From contig JBKJML010000012.1 of the NCBI GenBank assembly GCA_046596415.1, positions 1-13,697 of the forward strand: DNA of 13,697 bases, given 5' to 3'. Source of the DNA: JBKJML01 sp046596415 (GTDB lineage: Bacteria; Actinomycetota; Thermoleophilia; Gaiellales; Gaiellaceae). The first letter of the stretch is position 1; every line of letters starts with the position of its first letter. Shown here piece by piece: positions 6,201 to 13,108 of the stretch. Both the position numbers and the translations under genes were made by a program. The notes under the pieces were generated by a model that saw nothing but the letters and a program-made list of their open reading frames with translations, did not search any database and had not been told where the DNA came from.

Positions 6201-7263
6201 GCAGCAGGAGGCGAAGCGCCTGCTCCATGGCGCCGTCTCGGAGGGAGCGGCGCACGCCTACCTCTTCCACGGCCCGGCGGGGGTCGGCAAGCGCCGCGCG
6301 GCGCTCGAGCTCGCCGCCGTGCTGCTCGACGATGAGCGGCGCGTCCTCGGTGACCGGCCGTCACACCCCGACCTGTACGTGCTCGAGCCGCTCGGCGAGA
6401 TGATCAGGATCGACGAGATCCGCGAGCTGCATCGCGACCTCCACATGCGCCCCTTTGAGGCGACACGACGGGTCTACATCGTCTTCGGCGCGCACCTGCT
6501 GAACGCCGACGCCGCCGACGCGCTGCTCAAGGACCTCGAGGAGCCGCCGCCCTACGCGGTGATCGTGCTGGTGGCCGACGAGCTCGGGCCGCTGCCGCTG
6601 ACGATCCGCTCCCGCTGTCAGCTCGTGCCCTTCAGGCGCCTGTCAGCGACTGCGGTGCGTACCTGGATCTCTGCGCGTGCGCCCGAGCTTGCCGAGCCAC
6701 AGGTGCGGGCAGTCGCCCGGGTTGCTGCCGGGAGGCTCGACCGGGCAGCGCGTCTGCTCGACCCCGCTGCCGCCGGCCGCCGTGAGGTGCTCCTGCGGAT
6801 CGCCCGGGGACCGTATGCCGACGCGGACTTCCAGCCGGTCGAGGCTGCGGCTGCGATCCTGGCCGGCGCGCGCGACTGCGGCGCTGCGGCGAAAGAGTTG
6901 GCCGAGGAGGCCCTCGAGGAGCGCGACCTGACGGCGCGCGAGGCCGAGCAGCACGTCAAGCGAGCCCAGCGCGGCGCCGAGCGTGAGGAGCTGCTCGCGT
7001 CACTCGAGGAGCTAGCGGCCTGGTATCGGGATCTCGTCGTCGTCGGCTCGGGGGCCGAGGCCGCGGCGCTCCATTCGGACCGCGCCGCGGAGCTGCGCGA
7101 GGACGCGACCCGGGAGCGCCTGGAGGGGGCCGAGCGTGCTGCCGAGGCGGTGCGTGAAACCTGGCGCGCACTCGAGGAGTTCAACCTGAATCCGTCGCTC
7201 GCGCTGGAAGCGCTGTTCGTCAGGCTCCGGGTGGAGCTCGTCTCTGCACAGGTTCTGCCGTAG
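6175..7263 (+). CDS. holB: DNA polymerase III delta-prime subunit (clamp loader)
   Basis: Part of the clamp loader that places the beta sliding clamp on primed DNA. The 362-residue protein starts inside tmk at ATG 6175, with GAGAGGA just upstream. AYLFHGPAGVGKRRAALELA (28-47) is a P-loop-like segment with Arg where a Ser/Thr would bind magnesium. RRVYIVFGAHLLN (98-110) replaces the Walker B acidic residues. ADALLKDLEEPPPYAVIVLV (114-133) and TIRSRCQLVPF (143-153) are hallmark clamp-loader motifs, the latter with the SRC arginine finger. The degenerate Walker B suits delta-prime, which does not hydrolyse ATP. The tetra-cysteine zinc module usual between P-loop and HPD is absent: only 17 residues separate LELA (44-47) from HPD (64-66), without cysteine. 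Residues 200-362 form the helical C-terminal part. The tmk-holB pairing is common in bacteria. Confidence 0.92.
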   Translation: MEPFARVPEQQEAKRLLHGAVSEGAAHAYLFHGPAGVGKRRAALELAAVLLDDERRVLGDRPSHPDLYVLEPLGEMIRIDEIRELHRDLHMRPFEATRRVYIVFGAHLLNADAADALLKDLEEPPPYAVIVLVADELGPLPLTIRSRCQLVPFRRLSATAVRTWISARAPELAEPQVRAVARVAAGRLDRAARLLDPAAAGRREVLLRIARGPYADADFQPVEAAAAILAGARDCGAAAKELAEEALEERDLTAREAEQHVKRAQRGAEREELLASLEELAAWYRDLVVVGSGAEAAALHSDRAAELREDATRERLEGAERAAEAVRETWRALEEFNLNPSLALEALFVRLRVELVSAQVLP

Positions 7264-7304
7264 AAACTTTGTAAATAGTTCCAAAAGGGGCTTGCGGAAT
7301 CGGC

Positions 7305-7317
7305 CTGAGTCACTCAG
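7305..7317. promoter_or_regulatory. 13-bp perfect palindrome upstream of the sigma factor gene
   Basis: CTGAGT and ACTCAG flank a single central C. It lies 57 bp before the TTG start of the sigma-factor gene in the 111-bp spacer after holB. No T-run follows, so a terminator is unlikely. Its position fits a dimeric-regulator site (inference). Confidence 0.35.
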
Positions 7318-7321
7318 ACTC

Positions 7322-7349
7322 CGTCAGGCGTTCGGGCGGAACGTCAGGC
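7322..7349 (+). repeat. Direct repeat CGTCAGGC, 20-bp period, upstream of the sigma factor gene
   Basis: CGTCAGGC occurs at 7322-7329 and 7342-7349, each followed within two bases by TT. The 20-bp start-to-start distance is close to two helical turns, so both copies face the same side of the DNA. It may be a tandem regulator site for autoregulation of the sigma factor (inference). Confidence 0.35.
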
Positions 7350-7362
7350 TTTACCGTCTCCT

Positions 7363-7368
7363 GAGGAG
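7363..7368 (+). promoter_or_regulatory. Ribosome binding site that decides a TTG start
   Basis: GAGGAG sits 6 nt before TTG 7375. It is the best Shine-Dalgarno sequence in the spacer, and no ATG or GTG is available in frame before the sigma-factor domain, so the TTG start is well supported. Confidence 0.7.
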
Positions 7369-7374
7369 ATCAGC

Positions 7375-8877
7375 TTGGCCGCTGTACCGTCCATAGGTCG
7401 TGCAAACCTCGTCGAGCCCCGCCCGGTGGCGCCCGAGGCCGCCGCGACGCACGCGCTCTACGAGCGCCACGCCTCGCGGATCCAGAGCTATTGCCTGCAT
7501 CAGCTCGGCTCCCGCGAGGAGGCTGAGGACGCCGTTCAGACGACGTTCATGAACGCGTTCCGCGCGCTCCGGAAGGGCATCACACCGGAGGCCGAGAGCG
7601 CGTGGCTCTTCAAGATCGCCGAGAACGTCTGCCTGTCGCGCCGCCGCTCGTCGTGGCGGCGAGGACGGATCGAAAGCCCGAGCGACTTCGGCCTGATCGA
7701 GGAAATCGTTCCCGGCCCGAACCGCCAGCGGGACGAACTGATCGGGATCGAGGACGCGCTCGCCGGTATGCCTGAGCAGCAGCGCCGGGCGATCCTCTTG
7801 CGCGAGTGGCAGGGGCTCTCCTACCGCGAGATCGCCGAGGAACTCGAGGTTTCGCAGTCGGCCGTCGAGACGCTGATCTTCCGCGCCAGGCGCTCGCTCG
7901 CGCAGGGGCTCGAGCAGCCCGAGACGGTCGCCGGCAAGCGGAAGGGCATTCGCCGGGCCATGCACGCTCTCGATCTCGGCTCGCTCGTCGGCGTCGCCAA
8001 GGCCCTGCTCACGGGCGGCGCGGCCGTCAAGGCGACTGCTGCCGCCGTCGCCGTCACTGCCGCCGCGGGCGCCGCGATCACTGCGCACCCCGAGCGCCAG
8101 GACCATGCCTCGAAAGCCGGCTCCGCTGCGGTCGCCTCTGCCGTCCCTGCGGCCGTGCCCGTCTCGAGCTCCGGCTGGAACTTGTCGACGCGGTCGTCGA
8201 CCGGCTCGGCAGTCGGCGTAGCGCTCTCCGGCTCGGCGGTCGCCAGCACGCAGGCGAGCGCAGCCCTGAAGGCGCACCGCAAGGTCTCGGCGCGACGGAA
8301 CGGTCCCGGCACGGCGTTCGGGTCAGCGTCGCTTTCGGGCGGCCGTACTGCGGAGTTCGAGGCTGGCGAGAGTGTGGCCGCTGCCGCAGCTCCCGTCGTG
8401 GCGCCTCCGCTCACGGCGCCTGCGGCGGCGGCGCTTCCAGCGGTAGCGCCCGCAGCACCGTCCGTTCCGGTAAATGGCAACGGGAGCCCGAAGGGGGCGC
8501 AGGAGCAGCCGAAGGCGGCCGTCCCGGTCGCCGCGGCGCCCTCCGAGGCACAGCCGGTCGTCAAGGAAAAGGAACACGCGAGGAACGACCAGGCCAGAGA
8601 CGAGCGGCAGCAAACAAAGGACGCTGCCCGCGAGGCGAAGCAGGACGCTCGTGAGGCGAAGCAGGACGTCCGTGAGCTCGCCAAGGCTCCGCAGAGCGGT
8701 GCTCCGACCGTTTCCGCGATCCCCGCTCCGGTGACTGTCGTCGCATCGCCCGCCGCGGTCGTGCCCACCGTTCCAGCTCCTGTCGTGGCCGTCGCTCCAG
8801 CTCCGGCCGCGAACTCCGCTCCTGTTCCCGCCCCGGCTGTGGTTGCTGACTCGAGGCGCGGCAAGAACAAGGGCTAG
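7375..8877 (+). CDS. ECF-type RNA polymerase sigma factor with C-terminal membrane-like segment and long Ala/Pro-rich tail
   Basis: A 500-residue protein. Residues 24-95 are sigma region 2 (YERHASRIQSYCLHQLG, EDAVQTTFMNAFRAL, AWLFKIAENVCLSRRR). Residues 122-180 are region 4, with helix-turn-helix LSYREIAEELEVSQSAVETL at 148-167 followed by IFRARRSL. ECF factors usually end here, near 180-200 residues. This one continues with a basic stretch (GKRKGIRR, 187-194) and a 38-residue uncharged, Ala-rich segment (200-237; one Lys at 219) able to span a membrane. Some 260 low-complexity residues follow: Ala/Ser/Pro-rich, a charged helical patch at 395-437 with repeated REAKQDA/REAKQDV heptads, then a Val/Ala/Pro run ending RRGKNKG. 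No anti-sigma gene is adjacent, so the tail may tether and control the factor (inference). Third-position GC bias persists throughout, so the tail is probably truly coding. Confidence 0.85.
   Translation: MAAVPSIGRANLVEPRPVAPEAAATHALYERHASRIQSYCLHQLGSREEAEDAVQTTFMNAFRALRKGITPEAESAWLFKIAENVCLSRRRSSWRRGRIESPSDFGLIEEIVPGPNRQRDELIGIEDALAGMPEQQRRAILLREWQGLSYREIAEELEVSQSAVETLIFRARRSLAQGLEQPETVAGKRKGIRRAMHALDLGSLVGVAKALLTGGAAVKATAAAVAVTAAAGAAITAHPERQDHASKAGSAAVASAVPAAVPVSSSGWNLSTRSSTGSAVGVALSGSAVASTQASAALKAHRKVSARRNGPGTAFGSASLSGGRTAEFEAGESVAAAAAPVVAPPLTAPAAAALPAVAPAAPSVPVNGNGSPKGAQEQPKAAVPVAAAPSEAQPVVKEKEHARNDQARDERQQTKDAAREAKQDAREAKQDVRELAKAPQSGAPTVSAIPAPVTVVASPAAVVPTVPAPVVAVAPAPAANSAPVPAPAVVADSRRGKNKG
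8629..8670 (+). repeat. Tandem 21-bp repeat inside the sigma factor tail
   Basis: Two adjacent 21-bp units encode REAKQDA and REAKQDV; a degenerate third start (RELAKAP) follows. They differ at only a few bases, suggesting recent duplication. At protein level they give a charged heptad helix that could pair as a coiled coil. Confidence 0.6.
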
Positions 8878-8968
8878 CCGGCTGCATTACCGCCTTGCGG
8901 CGGGCGGACGGCGCACGACCGACGTGCCCCACACCTGAAGCGTGCAGCCGAACCGGCCGCCGTGGCTT

Positions 8969-9151
8969 CGCTGACGGCAACCACCTCGGCTGCCGATGGG
9001 GCGACAACTGGACGCCAACCCGACGTTCTCATTTCGGCTTCCTTGTCGGAGGTCGGCTGCGGGAAACCCGCATCGAAGTCTGTGGGCATGTGCGGATCGA
9101 TGTGCGGTCTGGCCACGGGGTTTGCCGTCGCTGACGGCCTACCCTCGGCTG
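8969..9151 (+). repeat. Pair of imperfect 23-24-bp direct repeats upstream of the copper oxidase gene
   Basis: Copy 1 (8969-8992) is CGCTGACGGC, six bases, CTCGGCTG. Copy 2 (9129-9151) is CGCTGACGGC, five bases, CTCGGCTG. They start 160 bp apart, which is not a multiple of three, so a shared protein motif does not explain them. Copy 2 ends about 32 bp before the oxidase start codon. A regulator site pair or an old duplication are both possible. Confidence 0.5.
9124..9138. repeat. Short perfect inverted repeat near the copper oxidase start
   Basis: GCCGTC and GACGGC flank the triplet GCT. It overlaps the second copy of the direct repeat and would lie in the mRNA leader about 45 nt before the start codon. 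It could be an operator half-site pair or a leader hairpin. Confidence 0.3.
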
Positions 9152-9183
9152 AACGAATCGAGCAATCGAAGGAGAGACCCGTC

Positions 9184-10317
9184 ATGGCTTCATACCGCGA
9201 TTCGACCCCGCGTGGCCCGCGCGCATCCGAGACCAACTCGGGTGCCTTCTGGATGGTCGCGACGATGCTGCTCGGCCTCGCTGTCGGCGTCGTCGGTCTC
9301 CTTGCGCTGATGATGTGGTCCGACGCGCGCGGGACCTCCGAAGTCACACCGGCCGTCGAGGCGGCCATCGCCGATCACAACACGGCCCTGCCGCTGAACA
9401 GCTTCGCCGGCGTCGTGCCGAAGAACGCGCAGGAGCTGGCTGCGGCGCACAAGCCCTACAACGCCACTCTGGCGCCCGTCCCGGCCGGTGACCTGGTGAA
9501 GGTGCAGATGACGCTGAAGGACATGACCGTCGAGATCGCGCCGGGAGTCAAGTACAACACCTGGGCTTTCGACGGTCACGGTGCCCCTGGCCCGGTCGTG
9601 CATGTCCGTGAAGGGCAGACGGTCGAGATGACGCTGACGAACGGCGGCACGATCCCGCACTCGATCGACTTCCATGCGGCGCGCATCGCACCGAACGTGG
9701 CGTTCAAGGACGTGATGCCGGGCGAGTCGATCGTCTACCGGTTCAAGGCGTCCGATCCGGGCGTCTACATGTACCACTGCGGCACCAAGCCGGTGCTCGC
9801 GCATATCGCCAACGGCATGTACGGCGCGATCATCGTCGAGCCGAAGGCGGGCCTGCCGAAGGTCGACAACGAGTATGTCCTCGTCGGCAGCGAGTGGTAC
9901 CTGAACGGTGATGGGATCAAGGAGCCGGCGTCGCTCGACATGGGGAAGGCACGGGCCCGGATGGCCGACTGGGTGACGTTCAACGGCTACGCCAACCAGT
10001 ACGTCACCCATCCGCTGACCGCGAAGCCCGGCGAGACGACGCGCTTCTGGGTCGTCGCGGCAGGGCCGACGAACAACGTCAACTTCCACATCGTCGGCAC
10101 GATCTTCGACCGCGCCTGGGTCAACTCCGACCTCGCGAGCCCGCCGCAACTGGGCGTCCAGACGGTCGTCGTCCCGGCCGGTGGGGGCGCAGTCTTCGAC
10201 GTCAAGATCGACGACGAGGGGTTCTATCCCTTCGTCTCGCACGCCTTCGCCGATGTCGATCTCGGCCAGGTCGGCCTCCTCAAGGTCGGCAACCCCAAGT
10301 CGGCGGCGTCCCACTGA
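9184..10317 (+). CDS. Membrane-anchored two-domain copper oxidase, NirK-type nitrite reductase family
   Basis: A 377-residue protein with one N-terminal membrane helix (about 21-45) and two cupredoxin domains outside. Domain 1 carries HSIDFH at 159-164 and YHCGTKPVLAHIANGM at 197-212. By comparison with NirK the type 1 copper ligands are H159, C199, H207 and M212, the type 2 ligands H164 and H198, and the catalytic Asp is D162. Domain 2 supplies H353 in SHAF as the third type 2 ligand. The NirK pattern HLIGGHGD is here HIVGTIFD (302-309), so the second catalytic His is Ile307. It may reduce nitrite to NO or oxidise another substrate; family membership is firm, activity is not. The ATG was chosen because AAGGAGAG lies about 8 nt upstream and the helix follows. 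A strong hairpin follows the stop, so it is probably transcribed alone. Confidence 0.85.
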   Translation: MASYRDSTPRGPRASETNSGAFWMVATMLLGLAVGVVGLLALMMWSDARGTSEVTPAVEAAIADHNTALPLNSFAGVVPKNAQELAAAHKPYNATLAPVPAGDLVKVQMTLKDMTVEIAPGVKYNTWAFDGHGAPGPVVHVREGQTVEMTLTNGGTIPHSIDFHAARIAPNVAFKDVMPGESIVYRFKASDPGVYMYHCGTKPVLAHIANGMYGAIIVEPKAGLPKVDNEYVLVGSEWYLNGDGIKEPASLDMGKARARMADWVTFNGYANQYVTHPLTAKPGETTRFWVVAAGPTNNVNFHIVGTIFDRAWVNSDLASPPQLGVQTVVVPAGGGAVFDVKIDDEGFYPFVSHAFADVDLGQVGLLKVGNPKSAASH

Positions 10318-10326
10318 CGAGCGCGA

Positions 10327-10362
10327 GACGCGGGAGCCGACCGAAGGGTCGGCTTCCGCGTC
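10327..10362 (+). terminator. Strong hairpin terminator-like structure after the copper oxidase gene
   Basis: A 16-bp stem with one G-U pair: GACGCGG-G-AGCCGACC, loop GAAG, GGTCGGCT-T-CCGCGTC. It starts 10 bp after the oxidase stop and ends 20 bp before the next start codon. No T-run follows, as is common for high-GC actinobacterial hairpin terminators. It separates the oxidase from the downstream gene. Confidence 0.7.
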
Positions 10363-10382
10363 CTCGATCTAGGCTGACGCCA

Positions 10383-13040
10383 ATGACTGCGACCGAACAC
10401 GCTGACGTCATCCTTCGCGATGGCCGCACGCTGCGGTTACGGCCGCCCACTCGTGCAGATGCCGATGCCCTGCTGGCGTTCTTCAGCGGGCTCTCGAAGC
10501 GGAGCCTGTACCTGCGCTTCCACGGCTTCCCGGAGCTCAGTCCGCGCCTCGTCGATTCGATCCTCGAGCCGGGCTGGCAGGAGCGCGGCGCGCTCGTGGG
10601 CGCCCTGGTCGATGACGAAGGGGAGCGCGTCGTTGCGATCGCGAACTACGTGCGGTTGCGCGACCCGAAGCTGGCCGAGGCGGCATTCGCAGTCGCCGAC
10701 GAGCACCAGGGGCGCGGCGTCGGCACCCGTCTGCTCGAGCAGCTCGCACAGCGGGCGGCCGAGGTCGGGATCGAGCGCTTCGTCGCGCAGGTGCTGCCGG
10801 ACAACCGGGCGATGCTGGGCGTCTTCGAGGCGGCCGGCTTCGAGCTGACGCGTGAGAGCGAGAGCGGCGAGTTGGAGGTGCAGTTCCCGATCGCCCAGAC
10901 CGAGGTCTACCGCGAGCAGGTCGAGGCGCGCGACCACGAGGCGGTTGTGGCCTCGCTCAGGCCGTTCTTCGAGCCTCAGGGAGTTGCGGTGATCGGCGCC
11001 TCCAAGCGACGAGGCTCGATCGGTGGCGAGCTCTTCCGCAACATCCTCGAGGGTGACTTCGTTGGCGCTGCCTACCCTGTCAACCGCAACGCGGAGCCCG
11101 TGGCCGGTGTCCGGGCCTACCGGACGATCGACGAGATCCCGGATGAGGTCGATCTCGCGGTGATCACGTTGCCTGGTGCGGCGGTGATCGAGGCGGCGGA
11201 GCAGGCGCTGCGCAAGGGCGTCCGCGCGCTCGTCGTCATCTCGGCCGGCTTCGCCGAGTTCGGCAGTGAAGGGCTGGAGCGCCAGGAGCAGCTACTCGCG
11301 CTCGTCCGCTCGTACGGTGCCCGGCTGATCGGGCCCAACTGCCTCGGCATCGCCGTCTCCGGACCGAGCCTGAACGCGACCTTCGCCGCGCGCTCGGCCC
11401 CGGCCGGCAACATCGGCTTCTCCTCCCAGAGCGGTGCGCTCGGATTGGCGCTCCTCGAGGCGGCCGAGTCGCGCGGCCTCGGCCTGTCGGCGTTCCTGTC
11501 GATCGGCAACAAGGCAGACGTCTCCACCAACGACCTCCTGGAGTGGTGGGAGGACGACGACACGACCGACGTCGTGCTCATGTACGTCGAGTCGTTCGGC
11601 AACCCGCGCCGCTTCGCCCGGCTCGCCCGCCGGGTCGCCCGCACCAAGCCGATCCTGGCGCTCAAGGGCGGAACGACGGCGACCGGGCAGCGGGCGGCAA
11701 GCTCGCACACCGCCGCTCTGGCCGGCTCCGACACTGCGGTCGATGCGCTCTTCCACCAGGCCGGCGTGATCCGGGCGACCTCGCTTGAGGAACTGGTGGA
11801 CGTCGCGACTCTGCTCGCCACGCAGCCCGAGCTGAGAGGACGACGGGTCGCGGTGCTGACGAACGCCGGCGGGCTCGGGATCCTCTGCGCAGACGCCTGC
11901 GAAGCAGCCGGCCTCGACCTGCCTGGCCTCGGCGAGGAGACGCGCTCCGCGCTCTCCGAGCTCCTCGCAGCCGAGGCAAGCGTCGAGAACCCGGTGGACA
12001 TGCTGGGCGGTGCTACCGCGCAGTCGTATGCCGCCGCGCTCCCGCTCCTTCTCGACGACGCGCATGTCGATGCGGTGATCGTCCTCTTCGTCCCGGCGGT
12101 GACCGCGTCGGCCGACGAGGTCGCCGAGGTGATCGACGCTGCCGCTGCCGCCGCCGCAAGCGAGAAGCCGGTGCTCGCGGTCGTCCTGCATGCGGGCGGC
12201 ATCCCGCTCGCGCTGCGCCGACCGGAAGCCCACGTCGCCGCCTTCCTCTACCCGGAGTCGGCGGCTCGGGCACTCGGGCGCCTCGCCGAGCGAGCCGAGT
12301 GGCTGCGCCAGCCGTATGGCACCGTCCCCGTCGTCGACGGAATCGACAGAGACGCCGCCGAGCGCGTCATCGAGCGAGTGCTCACAGACGGTGATGACGT
12401 CTGGCTGAGCCCGGCCGACACCCGTGAGCTTCTGCTCGCGTACGGCCTGCCCCTCGTCCCCGAGCAACTCGCCGACGGCCCCGACGAGGCCGCCGCCGCA
12501 GCCGAGGAGCTCGGCTTCCCGGTCGTCGTCAAGACGGCTGTGCCCGGCGCCCACAAGACCGAGTTGGGCGGCATCGCCCTCGATCTCCCCGACGCCGATG
12601 CTGTGCGAGCGGCGGCCGAGTCGATCGGTGGGCCGCTGATCGTCCAGCCGATGGTCCCGAGCGGCGCCGAGCTTCTCGCCGGGGTCGTCCAGGATCCCGT
12701 CTTCGGGCCCCTGGTCGCGTTCGGCCCCGGCGGTGTCTTCGCCGAGTTGATCGGCGAAGCCGGATTCAGGATCGCGCCGCTCACCGATCGCGACGCGGAC
12801 GAGCTCGTCTACGGCGGCAAGGCCGGGAGGCTCGTCCGTGGATTCCGCGGCGCTCCGGCAGCCGACGGCGCAGCGCTCGCCGACCTGCTGTTGCGCCTCG
12901 CCCGCCTGTGCGAGGACATCTCGGCCGTCGCCGAGCTCGATCTCAACCCTGTGCTCGCGCTCCCGGATCGCTGCGTCGCCGTCGACGCCCGCGTCCGTGT
13001 CCGACGCCCGGAGCTCACGACTCGCGCCAAGACCTGGTAG
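10383..13040 (+). CDS. GNAT acetyltransferase fused to NDP-forming acyl-CoA synthetase (Pat-type protein acyltransferase)
   Basis: An 885-residue fusion. Residues 8-170 are a GNAT domain; the acetyl-CoA-binding motif A is EHQGRGVGTRLLEQL at 107-121. Residues 195-640 are the CoA-binding and ligase domains of ADP-forming acyl-CoA synthetase (VAVIGASKRRGSIG at 201-214, LIGPNCLGI at 315-323, SSQSGALG at 347-354). RAASSHTAALAGSD at 437-450 carries His442 at the place of the phosphorylated catalytic His. Residues 675-870 are an ATP-grasp domain (GFPVVVKTAVPGAHKTELGG at 711-730). Fusions of this type acetylate lysines of acyl-CoA synthetases and other enzymes, and the synthetase part often acts as a sensor. 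The GNAT-first order matches actinobacterial PatA rather than Salmonella Pat (from memory). With the His retained, ligase activity is possible. Its start lies 20 bp after the hairpin, with only a weak ribosome site. Confidence 0.92.
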   Translation: MTATEHADVILRDGRTLRLRPPTRADADALLAFFSGLSKRSLYLRFHGFPELSPRLVDSILEPGWQERGALVGALVDDEGERVVAIANYVRLRDPKLAEAAFAVADEHQGRGVGTRLLEQLAQRAAEVGIERFVAQVLPDNRAMLGVFEAAGFELTRESESGELEVQFPIAQTEVYREQVEARDHEAVVASLRPFFEPQGVAVIGASKRRGSIGGELFRNILEGDFVGAAYPVNRNAEPVAGVRAYRTIDEIPDEVDLAVITLPGAAVIEAAEQALRKGVRALVVISAGFAEFGSEGLERQEQLLALVRSYGARLIGPNCLGIAVSGPSLNATFAARSAPAGNIGFSSQSGALGLALLEAAESRGLGLSAFLSIGNKADVSTNDLLEWWEDDDTTDVVLMYVESFGNPRRFARLARRVARTKPILALKGGTTATGQRAASSHTAALAGSDTAVDALFHQAGVIRATSLEELVDVATLLATQPELRGRRVAVLTNAGGLGILCADACEAAGLDLPGLGEETRSALSELLAAEASVENPVDMLGGATAQSYAAALPLLLDDAHVDAVIVLFVPAVTASADEVAEVIDAAAAAAASEKPVLAVVLHAGGIPLALRRPEAHVAAFLYPESAARALGRLAERAEWLRQPYGTVPVVDGIDRDAAERVIERVLTDGDDVWLSPADTRELLLAYGLPLVPEQLADGPDEAAAAAEELGFPVVVKTAVPGAHKTELGGIALDLPDADAVRAAAESIGGPLIVQPMVPSGAELLAGVVQDPVFGPLVAFGPGGVFAELIGEAGFRIAPLTDRDADELVYGGKAGRLVRGFRGAPAADGAALADLLLRLARLCEDISAVAELDLNPVLALPDRCVAVDARVRVRRPELTTRAKTW

Positions 13041-13108
13041 CGGACTGCTAAGGGACGACATGACCCAAAGCCGGAGGACAATCGGCGGGGACGATCGGCG
13101 ACGGCGAG

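Larger units (their letters stand above)
8878..9183. other. 306-bp gene-free spacer between the sigma factor and copper oxidase genes
   Basis: I see no convincing gene here. It holds a short GC hairpin after the sigma-factor stop (CCGCC 8890-8894, TTGC, GGCGG 8899-8903) with no T-run, an imperfect 23-24-bp direct repeat (8969-8992 and 9129-9151), an 8-bp direct repeat ATGTGCGG (9088-9095 and 9100-9107) and a perfect hairpin GCCGTC/GACGGC (9124-9138). AAGGAGAG close to 9184 is the ribosome site of the copper oxidase. The oxidase frame stays open upstream to about 8962, but the encoded stretch looks non-coding and carries no signal sequence. Confidence 0.6.

Noticed and set aside
5584..6270. 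Upstream extension of the epimerase frame to 6270
   Set aside because: Antisense to tmk and Arg-rich; the Rossmann fold begins at GTG 5583, which has a Shine-Dalgarno sequence.
7338..7358. ECF-type promoter GGAAC ... CGTC upstream of the sigma factor
   Set aside because: The spacer is only 12 bp, shorter than the usual 15-18, and the start point would fall in the ribosome site.
7821..8870. 349-codon open frame antisense to the sigma factor tail
   Set aside because: Explained by Ala/Pro-rich high-GC codons on the sense strand; the Thr/Ala-rich product mirrors the sense codon bias.
8890..8903. Terminator after the sigma factor gene
   Set aside because: Only a 5-bp stem with no T-run; too weak to call in GC-rich DNA.
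13050..13070. DosR-box-like GGGAC-N5-GACCC before the Usp gene
   Set aside because: Half-site spacing is one base too long and several core positions mismatch the consensus I know.
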